A stretch of 64,000 nt of DNA from an uncultured Oscillospiraceae bacterium (GCA_910589155.1 CAJURY010000004.1:25616-89615); one strand, 5' to 3'; positions 40,630-50,152 are shown, counted from the stretch's first letter. Notes: a model not told the origin generated them from the letters alone. Made by a program: numbers and translations.

Positions 40630-43600
40630 ATGTATTTTATTGACAAACGAATTGAGGTTATCGCGAACCAGCTAAAGCTGCTGCGGATCCGTGACAGCCG
40701 GGAAATCACCGATTGGGTCTACAAAAAGGGACTTTTCTTCCGCCCGGAGGAGGCGGACGCAGATGGACGCGCCTGGGAGAAGTTCGACTGCAAGACCATG
40801 CGCTGGTACGCCACCTATGACGGCAGCGATAAGCCTGAGGGCGCGTTCGAGGGCTATCAGGGGGACTGCAAGGGCTTGCAGGGCGAGCACTACTGGTTCC
40901 GGGGCGATATTACCATCCCCAAGGAAATGGCGGACAAGTGCGTCTGGATGAAAATTCGCACCCAGATTGACGAGTGGGACGACGGCAAAAATCCCCAGTT
41001 TTTGGTGTTTATCAACGGAAAAGTGACCCAGGGCGCGGATATGAACCACCGGGACGTGCGCCTGTTCGACAGCGCCGTGGCCGGGGAAACCATTACCGTA
41101 GACGTGCAGGCCTACACCGGCACTTTGCACAGCGAGTTTAATTACCTTGTGGATTTGTACGTGCTGGACGAGGAAATCAACCGCCTGTACTATGACATTC
41201 TGGTGCCCTTGCAGGCGTTCCCCCGGATGGACGCGGACAGCAAAATCCGTCTGGATTTGCAGACCGTGCTGAACGAAACCATTAATTTCCTGGATTTGCG
41301 TACCCCCTACTCTGAAGCCTTTTATGCCTCCATCCGCAAGGCGCAATCCTATATTACTGAAAACCTTTATGAGAAAATGGGCGGTCATGATGAAGTGATT
41401 GCCACCTGCATCGGCCATACCCACATCGACGTGGCATGGTGGTGGACGGTTGCCCAGACCAGAGAAAAGGTCGTGCGCAGCTTCGCTACCGTCCTGAAGC
41501 TCATGGATGAGTACCCGAACTATAAATTTATGTCCAGCCAGCCGGTTCTCTATCAGTTCCTCAAGGAACGCTACCCTGAAATGTTTGAGAAAATCAAGGA
41601 GCGTGTGAAGGAAGGCCGCTGGGAGCCGGAAGGCGGCATGTGGCTGGAAGCCGATACCAACCTCACCTCCGGCGAGTCTCTGGTGCGGCAGTTTGTCCAC
41701 GGCAAGCGTTTCTTCCAGGACGAATTTGGTCTGGATAACCGCATTTTGTGGCTGCCCGATGTGTTCGGCTACTCCGGCGCTCTGCCCCAGATCATGAAAA
41801 GAAGCGGCATCGACTATTTCATGACCACAAAGCTGGCCTGGAATCAGACGAATAAGATACCCAACGATACGTTTGTCTGGCGCGGCATTGACGGCAGCGA
41901 GGTTCTGGCGCACTTTATCACCACCTTGGGCATCGATCAGGACCCCAAGCAGAATTTCTTCACCACGTATAACGGTATGCTTCACCCCGGCGCGCTGATG
42001 GGCGGCTGGGAGCGCTACCAGAATAAGGAAATCAATAACGATATTCTCATTGCCTACGGCTACGGCGACGGCGGCGGCGGCCCCACCCGCCCCATGCTGG
42101 AAACCTCCATGCGTATGGAAAAGGGCGTGAAGGGCATTCCCACCGTCCGGCAGGCATTTGCCCGCACCTATTTCGATGAACTGAAGGAGCGCGTGGCGGA
42201 TAACCGCCGGCTGGAAACCTGGGAAGGCGAATTTTACTTTGAGTACCATCGCGGCACCTACACTTCCATGGCGCGGAATAAGCGTTCCAATCGGAAGAGC
42301 GAGCTGATGCTCATGGATTTGGAACTGCTGGCAACTTTGGCGAAGAATCAGGCGGATTACCCCGCAGAAGCCTTGGATCGTCTGTGGAAGGTGATTTTGC
42401 TCAACCAGTTCCACGATATTCTCCCCGGCAGCTCCATTCATGAGGTCTATGAAGTCACCAAGCGGGAGTATGCCGAGCTGGCAGCGGAAGCCGGCGCAAT
42501 GATCAAGGAGCGGCTGGGTCTTCTCTCCGGCGAGGGAGACGGCGTGACCGTGTTCAATACCCTGGGCTTTGACCGCAGCGATGTAATTGCCCTGCCCAGC
42601 GTGGACGCAACCGCTCTGGCGGACGAAAGCGGCAAGCTGTACCCTGTGCAGAAAACTGCCGACGGCGCGTTGGTTTACCTGGAAAACCTCCCCGCCAAGG
42701 GCTACAAGACCTTCCACAAGGCGACCATTGAGGTGGAATCTCCCTTCGCCCGGAAGGACAATTTCCATCTGGAAACCCCCTTCTATGCCATTACTCTGGA
42801 TGCAAACGGTCATTTTGTTTCCATTTTCGACAAGGAAAACGACCGGGAAGTCATTCAGTCAGGCAAGGCTGGTAACCTCATGCGGATGTTTGAGGACAAG
42901 CCCATGTACTATGACAACTGGGACATCGATATGTTCTACACAGAAAAGTCCTGGCCTGTGGATAACCTCGTGAATCTGGCCTGGACGGAGGACGGCGCGG
43001 TACGCACCACCTTGACCCTGGAATATGAAGCCAGCAAGTCCAAAGTGTGGCAGAAGGTGCATTTCTACGCAAACAGCCGCCGCATTGACTTTGAGACCCA
43101 GGTGGACTGGAAGGAGCATCAGCATCTTCTCAAGGTGGAATTCCCGGTGGATGTGCACAGTGATGAAGCGACCTTTGATATTCAGTTCGGCAGCGTTATC
43201 CGGAAGGTGCACACCAATACAAGCTGGGACAAGGCGCGGTTTGAAAGCTGCGGCCAGAAGTGGGTGGACTTCTCCGAAGGCCATTACGGCGTGAGCCTGC
43301 TCAACGACTGCAAGTATGGTCACAGCCTGAAAGACGGCGTGATTTCCCTGACCCTCATCAAGTCCGGTGTGGAGCCGAACCCCGTAACCGATCAGGAAAT
43401 GCACTACTTCACCTACTCCCTGTATCCCCATGCCGAAACCTGGCGGCAGGCGAACACCGTGCAGGAGGGCTATAAGCTGAATCAGTCCGCTTACGCGGTT
43501 CTGGGCGGCAAGCCCGGCGCGGCCTACAGCTTCGCTGCTGTGGAGCAGAAGAACGTGATTTTGGAGACGGTGAAGCAGGCGGAAAACGGCGAGGGCACTG

Positions 43601-43782
43601 TGCTGCGTCTGTTTGAGTCCGAGAACGCCAGAACCAAGACGACTTTGCGTCTGCCAGCAGGGGTGAAGGCGGCTTATAGCTGCAATTTGCTGGAGGAGAT
43701 CGAGGAAGAATTGCCCATCGTAGACGGCAAGGCGACCTTTGTCATCAAGCCCTTCGAAATCAAGACCATTTTGTTGAAATAA
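40630..43782 (+). CDS. GH38 alpha-mannosidase
   Basis: A 1050-aa retaining alpha-mannosidase. An N-terminal beta domain precedes the catalytic core, with zinc-site motif GHTHIDVAWWWT (about 265) and the nucleophile Asp in WLPDVFGYSGALPQ (about 380). EGGMWLEADTNL and NQFHDILPGSSIHEVY are also conserved. There is no signal peptide, so it acts in the cytosol on imported glycans. With the GH130 gene it could take alpha-mannosyl caps off before phosphorolysis of the beta-linkage. Confidence 0.96.
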   Translation: MYFIDKRIEVIANQLKLLRIRDSREITDWVYKKGLFFRPEEADADGRAWEKFDCKTMRWYATYDGSDKPEGAFEGYQGDCKGLQGEHYWFRGDITIPKEMADKCVWMKIRTQIDEWDDGKNPQFLVFINGKVTQGADMNHRDVRLFDSAVAGETITVDVQAYTGTLHSEFNYLVDLYVLDEEINRLYYDILVPLQAFPRMDADSKIRLDLQTVLNETINFLDLRTPYSEAFYASIRKAQSYITENLYEKMGGHDEVIATCIGHTHIDVAWWWTVAQTREKVVRSFATVLKLMDEYPNYKFMSSQPVLYQFLKERYPEMFEKIKERVKEGRWEPEGGMWLEADTNLTSGESLVRQFVHGKRFFQDEFGLDNRILWLPDVFGYSGALPQIMKRSGIDYFMTTKLAWNQTNKIPNDTFVWRGIDGSEVLAHFITTLGIDQDPKQNFFTTYNGMLHPGALMGGWERYQNKEINNDILIAYGYGDGGGGPTRPMLETSMRMEKGVKGIPTVRQAFARTYFDELKERVADNRRLETWEGEFYFEYHRGTYTSMARNKRSNRKSELMLMDLELLATLAKNQADYPAEALDRLWKVILLNQFHDILPGSSIHEVYEVTKREYAELAAEAGAMIKERLGLLSGEGDGVTVFNTLGFDRSDVIALPSVDATALADESGKLYPVQKTADGALVYLENLPAKGYKTFHKATIEVESPFARKDNFHLETPFYAITLDANGHFVSIFDKENDREVIQSGKAGNLMRMFEDKPMYYDNWDIDMFYTEKSWPVDNLVNLAWTEDGAVRTTLTLEYEASKSKVWQKVHFYANSRRIDFETQVDWKEHQHLLKVEFPVDVHSDEATFDIQFGSVIRKVHTNTSWDKARFESCGQKWVDFSEGHYGVSLLNDCKYGHSLKDGVISLTLIKSGVEPNPVTDQEMHYFTYSLYPHAETWRQANTVQEGYKLNQSAYAVLGGKPGAAYSFAAVEQKNVILETVKQAENGEGTVLRLFESENARTKTTLRLPAGVKAAYSCNLLEEIEEELPIVDGKATFVIKPFEIKTILLK

Positions 43783-43795
43783 AAAGCGTAGTTTG

Positions 43796-44142
43796 GCGCG
43801 GCAGGCTTTGCCTGCCGCGCTCAGTCTGTGAAAAAGGTGATTTACCGGAAATGAAATTGCAGAATGAATAACACTGTCTTGCAAAAAAGTACAATTCTAT
43901 ATTCTTTCTTTGGCAGTCAGTGGCGGCATTTGCAGGCAGCTATTAAAATGCAGCTACTGCCAAATTTTGCAAGGTAACGGTCGCTCGGCGGACGCGCCGT
44001 GGGGAACGATTTGCTTTGCGTGAGACGGCGCGTAACGAGTTACCGCTTTGTAAAGCGATTCAAAAGCACTTGCTGCCCAACCCCATGGGTTCCGGGCCGC
44101 AGCCCGGCGGCTTTTGGTGACTTTTTGCCGGAGAAAAGTCAC
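43796..44142. other. Gene-free stretch with hairpins
   Basis: It holds a perfect GCGCGGCAGGC TTT GCCTGCCGCGC stem (43796-43820), possibly ending the mannosidase transcript though without a T run, and GTGACTTTT/AAAAGTCAC (44117-44142). No gene, promoter or known repeat is recognised otherwise. Confidence 0.5.
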
Positions 44143-44188
44143 CCCGGAGGGTACAGCACGAAAATAAGGAATCATCTGCGATATAAAA

Positions 44189-44227
44189 GCAAAATGCAGG
44201 ATTTGTTTTCCCATCCTGCATTTTTGC
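44189..44227. terminator. Terminator between the mannosidase operon and thrS
   Basis: GCAAAATGCAGGAT / ATCCTGCATTTTTGC stem with a 10-base loop. A and T runs within the stem allow action in either direction. It lies 80 bases past the thrS stop. Confidence 0.78.
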
Positions 44228-44306
44228 AATGTATATTTAGGTTTTTTGACAATCTGAATCCCCATGCCGCCCGGCAGGGGGATTTTGCTTGCTGAACCGC
44301 GAATGC

Positions 44307-46100
44307 TTACACCCGCTTGGATTTGGTTGCGTTTTCCATAAGGCACTGGGCAAGGAAGGCTTCAAAGGCCACAACGCCCTCGTCCCCGCCGGCGCGGGTA
44401 CGCACAGCGACCGTGCCGTTTTCCGCTTCCTGGTCGCCCACCACCAGCATATAGGGGATCTTTTCCTTCTGGGCTTCCCGAATCTTGTAGCCCAGCTTTT
44501 CAGAGCGGAAATCGCCCTCCGCCCGGATGCCTGCATCCTTCAGCTTCCCGACGATCTCCTCGGTGTAGGCGTGGGCGCGATCCGTGATGGGCAGCACCTT
44601 CACCTGGGTGGGCGACATCCACAAGGGCAGCGCGCCGGCATATTTTTCAATGAGGTAGGCTAGCGTCCGCTCGTAGCAGCCAAGGCTGGTGCGGTGAATG
44701 ATATAGGGACGCTTTTTCTGGCCGTCCGCGTCGGTGTATTCCATGTCGAACTGCTCCGCCAGAAGCTGATCCACTTGAATGGTGACGATGGTATCCTCCT
44801 TGCCGAATACGTTCTTGTACTGAATGTCCAGCTTGGGACCATAGAAAGCCGCTTCGTCAATGCCGATGGTGTACTCAACGCCCAGATCGTCCAGAATTTT
44901 GCCCATAATGCCTTGGGCTTCCTCCCACTGCTCCGGGGTACCGATATATTTTTCCGTGTTGTTGGGATCCCACTGGGAGAAGCGGAAGGTGCAGTCCTCC
45001 AGCATCCCCACGGTTTCCAGGCAGTACTTGGCAAGCTCCAGGCAGCCCCGGAACTCGTCTTCCAGCTGCTCCGGGCGGAGAATCAGGTGACCTTCGGAAA
45101 TGGTGAATTGGCGCACCCGGATAAGGCCGTGCATTTCCCCGGAGTCCTCGTTGCGGAACAGCGTGGAGGTCTCTCCCAAGCGCATGGGCAAGTCCCGGTA
45201 GGAACGGGCGCGGTTCAAAAAGACCTGATACTGAAAGGGGCAGGTCATGGGGCGCAAAGCAAAGCATTCCTTGGTTTCGTCCTGGGGATCGCCCAGCACG
45301 AACATACCGTCCAGATAGTGATCCCAGTGGCCGGAAATCTTATACAGCTCCCGCTTTGCCATGAGGGGGGTCTTGGTGAGCAGGTAGCCGCGCTTTTGCT
45401 CCTCGTCCTCTACCCAGCGCTGCAAAAGCTGAATGACCCGCGCGCCCTTGGGAAGCAAAATTGGCAAGCCCTGGCCGATGACGTCCACGGTGGTAAAGTA
45501 CTCCAGCTCACGCCCCAGCTTGTTGTGATCGCGTTTTCTGGCCTCCTCCTGCTTTTGCAAGAAGGCGTCCAGTTCTTCCTTCTTGGGGAAAGCGATACCG
45601 TAAATTCTTTGCAGCATTTTCCGCTTGCTGTCTCCCCGCCAGTACGCGCCGCAGGAGCTGGTAAGCTTAAAGGCGTTGCCCTTGATGCGGCCGGTGGAAT
45701 CCAGATGAGGGCCGGCGCAAAGATCGGTAAATTCCCCCTGGGTGTAGAAGGAAATTACCGCGTCCTCCGGCAGATCGTGGATAAGTTCTACCTTGTAGGG
45801 TTCGTCCTTTTCCTCCATATAGGCGATGGCTTCGGCGCGGGGCTTTTCCGTGCGCTCCAAATGCAGCCGCTCCTTGCAGATTTTCTTCATTTCGGCTTCG
45901 ATTTTGGCAAGATGCTCCGGGGTAAAGGTAAAGGGCGCGTCAAAATCGTAGTACCAGCCTTCTTCAATGGCGGGACCAATGGCCAGCTTCGCCTCAGGGT
46001 ACAGCCGCTTTACCGCCTGCGCCATGACGTGGGAGCAGGTGTGCCAGTAGGTTTTGCGATATTCGGGATTTTCAAAGGTGTAGATGGTTTCTTCAGACAT
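44307..46100 (-). CDS. thrS: Threonine--tRNA ligase lacking the TGS domain
   Basis: A 597-aa class II synthetase. It begins directly with the editing domain (HTCSHVMAQ near 20-28) and has no N-terminal TGS domain, hence shorter than the usual 640. The core is present: motif 2 TLFRNEDSGEMHGLIRVR, zinc ligands Cys287 (MTCPF) and His338, IHRTSLGCYER, and the anticodon domain from about 480. The loop that is FTQDDAH in E. coli ThrRS reads FTISEGH (332-338) here. The start at 46100 has AAAGGAG eight bases upstream; the frame extends 61 codons further, into the leader, without support. It is controlled by a T-box. Confidence 0.95.
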   Translation of the reverse strand: MSEETIYTFENPEYRKTYWHTCSHVMAQAVKRLYPEAKLAIGPAIEEGWYYDFDAPFTFTPEHLAKIEAEMKKICKERLHLERTEKPRAEAIAYMEEKDEPYKVELIHDLPEDAVISFYTQGEFTDLCAGPHLDSTGRIKGNAFKLTSSCGAYWRGDSKRKMLQRIYGIAFPKKEELDAFLQKQEEARKRDHNKLGRELEYFTTVDVIGQGLPILLPKGARVIQLLQRWVEDEEQKRGYLLTKTPLMAKRELYKISGHWDHYLDGMFVLGDPQDETKECFALRPMTCPFQYQVFLNRARSYRDLPMRLGETSTLFRNEDSGEMHGLIRVRQFTISEGHLILRPEQLEDEFRGCLELAKYCLETVGMLEDCTFRFSQWDPNNTEKYIGTPEQWEEAQGIMGKILDDLGVEYTIGIDEAAFYGPKLDIQYKNVFGKEDTIVTIQVDQLLAEQFDMEYTDADGQKKRPYIIHRTSLGCYERTLAYLIEKYAGALPLWMSPTQVKVLPITDRAHAYTEEIVGKLKDAGIRAEGDFRSEKLGYKIREAQKEKIPYMLVVGDQEAENGTVAVRTRAGGDEGVVAFEAFLAQCLMENATKSKRV

Positions 46101-46155
46101 AAAAATTGCTCCTTTCCTGCAACCTTGGAGAATGCTGCGTACCCATGGAGCGCCT

Positions 46156-46182
46156 GAGGGGCGAACCTGTATGTCCGCCCGG
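46156..46182 (+). repeat. Solo MITE end inside the thrS leader
   Basis: GAGGGGCGAACCTGTATGTC followed by CGCCCGG. It lies between the T-box terminator and the thrS ribosome site, so it is transcribed only when the T-box reads through. Confidence 0.65.
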
Positions 46183-46235
46183 CAATCCCATTTTGACACA
46201 GCCTCCAGCCGTCGGTTGCGTTTGTATCTTCGGGG

Positions 46236-46530
46236 CAAAACAAAACGCCTCACCCCTGAAACTTTCAGGGGTGAGGCGATCAACGCTCCACGGTTCCACC
46301 CTGCTTACGGCAAAATTTGCCGTCGCTTGTGATCGCTGTAACGGGCGAACCCGTCCCGCCATACTTGCAGCTTCCCGCTTTCCGCCGGGCGGCTCAGAAG
46401 TGGTGCAACGCCAAAAAATTTCGCAGAGCCTTTCCAGCGCCCGGCTCCTCTCTGTGCGCATTTTTGACGTCAGGTCTTCCTCACAGCCTATTTTCATTCA
46501 CACTATACCACGCTTTCTCCTTTCTGTCAA
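46236..46530 (-). promoter_or_regulatory. T-box riboswitch leader of thrS, with promoter
   Basis: On the - strand the promoter is TTGACA (46530-46525), 17 bases, TATAGT (46507-46502). The leader runs about 260 nt. The conserved T-box sequence AGGGTGGAACCG is at 46302-46291. It is followed by a 16-bp terminator stem CGCCTCACCCCTGAAA / TTTCAGGGGTGAGGCG (46278-46246) and TTTTGTTTTG. Uncharged tRNA-Thr binding should favour the antiterminator and allow thrS expression. The specifier codon was not resolved by eye. Confidence 0.93.
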
Positions 46531-46695
46531 CTGGATTCTTTTGGAAAAACAATTTTTTGCAAAATGTTTGTAATTTTTGGTATTCGACGGAAAACCATTG
46601 ACTTTTTGGCTGTAACAGTTATAATAGCAAAATAATCTCAAAGCGGTAACAAATTTACCGTAAAGATTTCATTTTGTAAGAAAGGGGCTTTTGTG

Positions 46696-47742
46696 ATGAA
46701 AAAACAGTTACAATTGCAGCTCATTCGTATGACCGCAGCCTGCGCAGCCGCGGCTGCCCTAACCTTTGCGCTTTCTCAGGCGGCCTTTGCCGAGAACATT
46801 TATCTCATCCGGGACGGCGAGGAGGTGCTGGTGCATACCACCAAGCTCACCGACCCGGAGGCGGTTTTGGCGGACGCAGGGGTGAGTCTTGCGGAAGCGG
46901 ACAGCTATGAGGTAACGGAGTCCGGCGGCGCCATTGACGTAACCGTGCAACGCTGCCAAGCAGTCGCCTTGCAAGATGGTACAGAAAAATCCACCCTCAG
47001 CACATATTGCCAGACAGTTGGGGAACTTTTGGATCAGCAGGGTATTGTTTTGGGAGCCATGGACACGGTGACCCCTGGGCGAAGCAGCGCGGTGACAGAG
47101 GGCATGACCATTCAAATCAACCGCGTCTGGCAGGAAGAAGCCTTGGAAGAAGGAAAGCTTCCCTTTGAAACCCTGCGCTATGAGGACGATTCCCTGCCTG
47201 CCGGGGAGGAACGGGTGCTGTCTGAAGGAGAAAAAGGAACCGTCCGGCGGACGGTTACCAAAACCTATAAAAACGGCTATCTGGTAGACAGCCAGGTGAC
47301 CCAGGAAACCGTTTTGCAAGAGCCGGTTGCCCAGGTGGTGCTTTGCGGCACCAAGGAAGCGCCAGCGCCCCGCAAGTCCTCCTCCGGCACAGTGCAGGCG
47401 GACGAAAACGGCAAAACCATTACGACCGCTTCAGGGGACGTCATATCCTACAGCCGCAAAATGTCCGTCACAGCCACGGCCTATAGCTGCGAGGGCTACA
47501 CTGGCACCACCGCCACCGGCACCACCGCCCGGTATGGAGCGATTGCGGTGGATCCTACGGTAATTCCCTATGGAACAAGAATGTATATTGTATCCGACGA
47601 CGGGGCTTATATCTACGGCTACGCCACGGCGGAGGACTGCGGCGGCGCGATTAAAGGCAATATCATTGACTTATATTTTGATACCATCGCAGAGTGCTAC
47701 GAATTTGGCCGCAGAAGCTGCACAGTGTACATTTTGGACTAA
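46696..47742 (+). CDS. Secreted G5/3D-domain cell-wall protein (YabE/Rpf-like)
   Basis: A 348-aa exported protein. The signal peptide spans about 1-32, ending ...LSQAAFA. A DUF348 module follows (ENIYLIRDGEEVLVHTTKLT), a second similar segment, then a G5-like region (around 150-215). The C-terminal 3D domain carries the three aspartates of VDPTVIPYG, ATAEDCGGAIKG and IIDLYF. Such proteins act on peptidoglycan. ATG 46696 is chosen over the adjacent GTG 46693 because its spacing from AAAGGGG is better. Confidence 0.9.
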   Translation: MKKQLQLQLIRMTAACAAAAALTFALSQAAFAENIYLIRDGEEVLVHTTKLTDPEAVLADAGVSLAEADSYEVTESGGAIDVTVQRCQAVALQDGTEKSTLSTYCQTVGELLDQQGIVLGAMDTVTPGRSSAVTEGMTIQINRVWQEEALEEGKLPFETLRYEDDSLPAGEERVLSEGEKGTVRRTVTKTYKNGYLVDSQVTQETVLQEPVAQVVLCGTKEAPAPRKSSSGTVQADENGKTITTASGDVISYSRKMSVTATAYSCEGYTGTTATGTTARYGAIAVDPTVIPYGTRMYIVSDDGAYIYGYATAEDCGGAIKGNIIDLYFDTIAECYEFGRRSCTVYILD

Positions 47743-47758
47743 CTTGTAAATCATGAAA

Positions 47759-47799
47759 CAGGCTCCTGCTTCCCGTATTGCATAGGAAGCAGGAGCCTG
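47759..47799. terminator. Intrinsic terminator
   Basis: A 14-15 bp stem CAGGCTCCTGCTTCC / GGAAGCAGGAGCCTG, 17 bases after the 3D-domain gene. The trailing T run is weak. Confidence 0.75.
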
Positions 47800-47836
47800 C
47801 TTTGCAGCACGCCCACGCATCCTACCATATGCCGTT

Positions 47837-48062
47837 GGGCGGGCGGCGCCCGCTGGCGTCGCGTTACCTGCGCCGCTGCTGACTTGCCACACCTTTTGGG
47901 GACGCTCGACAAGCACTGCCGTAAAATGCTGTTGTAGGGGCGAACCTATGTGTCCGCTCGTTTCTGTCCAATTTTCGGCGCAATTTCGTTAGAACGCTGT
48001 CATTGCCAGAGGGCGAAGCCGGCGCGGCAATCTTCTGGATAGGTTCGCATATTGTTGCTGCG
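47837..48062 (+). repeat. R1 copy followed by an end-truncated MITE
   Basis: R1 (47837-47930, with the GCTCGACAAGCACTGCC core) precedes a MITE left end GTAGGGGCGAACCTATGTGT at 47934. The core GAACGCTGTCATTGCC is present, but the right end is degenerate near 48036. Confidence 0.7.
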
Positions 48063-48072
48063 CCTGTATCTT

Positions 48073-49239
48073 TTAAGGATGGATGCTTTTGGCGTACTGG
48101 GAGGGGGTAATGCCAAACTTTTCCTTAAACTGTCTGGAAAAATGGTGCACGGTGGAATACTGTAAAAGCTGCGCAATTTGGGTAAAATTCATACTGCCCT
48201 CCCGAATCAGGCGGCGGCTTTCCTCCAGCTTCATGCGCCGGATGCATTCCCCCGGCGAAATCTGCATGTTTTTGCGAAACAGCGCGGTAAGATAGGAAGG
48301 ACTCACCCCCGCTTCCCTGGCGACAACGGGAACGCTGAGCTTTTCGTACAGGTGCTTGCCGATATACTGCATCGCGTGGCCGATGACCTCGTTTTCGCTG
48401 CATAGGGCGTTGGCTGTCTGCAAGGCGGCTTTGGGTTTTTCCAGCCCCTTGCGGAGCAGGGTCAAAAGCAGGGTTTCCAGCAGACAGATGAGCATATCCT
48501 CAGCATAGGGCTTTTGCTCTTTCCATTCCCGGAGCATTTGCCGCAAAAGCGCCGCGGCGGCCTGATCCGCCTTGCCCTTCAGGTTCAGCAGCGGCGTAAG
48601 CTCCCCTGCCGCCAGCTCGAAGGTAATGGTAATATAGCTTGCCACGCAGTTTGCGTCGGTGTACTGCATATGCCACTGGTTGGAGCCGTAAATGGTAAAC
48701 TCTCCTTGCGCCAGGGTCATTTCGTGGCCGCCGGAAACCGAATGAATGTGACCGCTGTCCACATAGGTCAATTCCAGCATAGGGTGTTTTTCCCCTGGGA
48801 AGAAAAATCCCTGCTCCTTTTCCTGATAGAAAAAGGTAAAAATACTGCTGACAGCCAGCTTTCTGGTAAGCTGCAAGCTATGCAGAGGCTCCGGCAGATC
48901 CGCCGCCTCCGGCCACTGGCCGACTTGAGCCGCCATGCGCACGGTAGACGCTTCCGTAAAGGGCAGCAGCGCAAATTTGACCCCCGGCGCAATGGTAACG
49001 GGCTTGTCCAGATAAAAAAGCTGAAACGCTCCCGCCAAGCGCACCGCCAGTACTGTCATGCCAGAAGCGTAGTCCAAATGCACAGGCAGTTGGGAGCAGA
49101 ACAGACTTTTCTGATACTGCGCCGTGTCCAGCAGGCGAATCTGCCAGCTATCCTCCTGGGGCATTCGCGCCTCCGCCGGACGCTCCGGGCGGATGCTGCC
49201 AAATTTTGCAAAAGACAGCGTATTTAAATTTTCAACCAA
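48073..49239 (-). CDS. AraC-family transcriptional regulator
   Basis: A 388-aa regulator. The N-terminal half holds a cupin-like sensing domain (MTLAQGEFTIYGSNQWHMQY). The last 100 residues are the double helix-turn-helix: VPVVAREAGVSPSYLTALFR and FTQIAQLLQYSTVHHFSRQF. The start is TTG 49239, with GGAGGG eight bases upstream; the open frame further upstream runs through the divergent spoVT gene's leader. No clear target gene is adjacent; sugar response is usual for this group. Confidence 0.9.
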   Translation of the reverse strand: MVENLNTLSFAKFGSIRPERPAEARMPQEDSWQIRLLDTAQYQKSLFCSQLPVHLDYASGMTVLAVRLAGAFQLFYLDKPVTIAPGVKFALLPFTEASTVRMAAQVGQWPEAADLPEPLHSLQLTRKLAVSSIFTFFYQEKEQGFFFPGEKHPMLELTYVDSGHIHSVSGGHEMTLAQGEFTIYGSNQWHMQYTDANCVASYITITFELAAGELTPLLNLKGKADQAAAALLRQMLREWKEQKPYAEDMLICLLETLLLTLLRKGLEKPKAALQTANALCSENEVIGHAMQYIGKHLYEKLSVPVVAREAGVSPSYLTALFRKNMQISPGECIRRMKLEESRRLIREGSMNFTQIAQLLQYSTVHHFSRQFKEKFGITPSQYAKSIHP

Positions 49240-49406
49240 GCCGGTTCCCTCCTCTTTTCCTTTGTTTTTGTTATTATATTGTTTTTCGAGACAAAATGCA
49301 ATCTGCTTCCGCAAACAAAACTGAGTTTGATTTTTTGAAAACGGTATAAATCCGCTTTTTTGACAAACACTAGCAAGGCAAAAAGCAAACAAGGAGAGAA
49401 ATATAT

Positions 49407-49949
49407 ATGAAAGCAACCGGCATTGTTCGTCGCATTGACGATCTTGGAAGAATCGTAATCCCAAAGGAGATTCGGCGCACGCTGCGCATTCGGGAAGGCG
49501 ATCCTCTTGAAATTTATACGGAAAAAGACGGCGGGGTGATTTTCCGCAAGTATTCTCCCATTGGGGACTTGCAGGATTTTGCCGCGCAGATCTGCGAGTC
49601 CATGGGGAAAAATACCGACGCCATCGCGGCGGTAGCGGATCGCGATGCGATTATCGCCCTTTCCGGGGCGCCCAAGCGGGATTTGGTGGACAAGCGCAAC
49701 AGCGCGGAGCTGGAAGCGCTTATGGAGCAGAGAAAACCCTATCGTTATATCCCAGGCGAGACGCCTGTGCGGGCTTCCGAGGCTTCTGAGAAGTATTACG
49801 TGGGCGTGGCCGCGCCGATTGTTTCTCAGGGGGATATTATGGGCTGCGTGCTGCTTTTGTCCGACGATAAGAGCCAGGCGGTGTCTGAGGCGGATCAGAA
49901 GGTTGCCCAGACCATGGCGGGCTTTCTTGGTACGCAAATTGAAAGCTGA
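49407..49949 (+). CDS. spoVT: Stage V sporulation protein T (AbrB-type regulator)
   Basis: A 180-aa protein with an N-terminal AbrB swapped-hairpin DNA-binding domain (MKATGIVRRIDDLGRIVIPK ... RTLRIREGDPLEIY) and a C-terminal GAF-like domain (about 55-178). SpoVT tunes forespore genes late in sporulation. Its presence suggests an endospore-forming lineage. AAGGAG precedes the ATG. Confidence 0.95.
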   Translation: MKATGIVRRIDDLGRIVIPKEIRRTLRIREGDPLEIYTEKDGGVIFRKYSPIGDLQDFAAQICESMGKNTDAIAAVADRDAIIALSGAPKRDLVDKRNSAELEALMEQRKPYRYIPGETPVRASEASEKYYVGVAAPIVSQGDIMGCVLLLSDDKSQAVSEADQKVAQTMAGFLGTQIES

Positions 49950-49984
49950 GAAGGCCGACGGGACGGCCGCAAGACAGTTTCAGG

Positions 49985-50030
49985 AAAAGCATGTAGGGCG
50001 GCATTTGGATGCCGCCCTACATGCTTTTTA
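49985..50030. terminator. spoVT terminator formed by a REP-like palindrome
   Basis: A 17-bp stem AGCATGTAGGGCGGCAT / ATGCCGCCCTACATGCT with TTGG loop and T run. The TGTAGGGCGG / CCGCCCTACA arms match the REP-like pair around the transposase relic at 28.5-29 kb. Confidence 0.88.
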
Positions 50031-50152
50031 TCCTGTAAAAATGTCCCCCGTCATAGCCGGGGGCAATGCCCACGCAGAAATCCAGCAATACCCATCCGGG
50101 CATTTGTAAATTTGCGCGGCAGATGGTTTTCCCCGTATAACCGAACGGTATC

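Noticed and set aside
40672..42813. A 713-aa open frame antisense to the GH38 gene
   Set aside because: The + strand frame is a clear alpha-mannosidase; the opposite frame has no domain or ribosome site.
43990..44160. A possible insertion-sequence remnant
   Set aside because: The stretch has hairpins and unusual composition but no transposase similarity, and no second copy was seen in the window.
46101..46283. A 61-residue N-terminal extension of ThrRS
   Set aside because: It is the T-box leader and a MITE end read as codons; the strong ribosome site fits the ATG at 46100, and the extension does not resemble a TGS domain.
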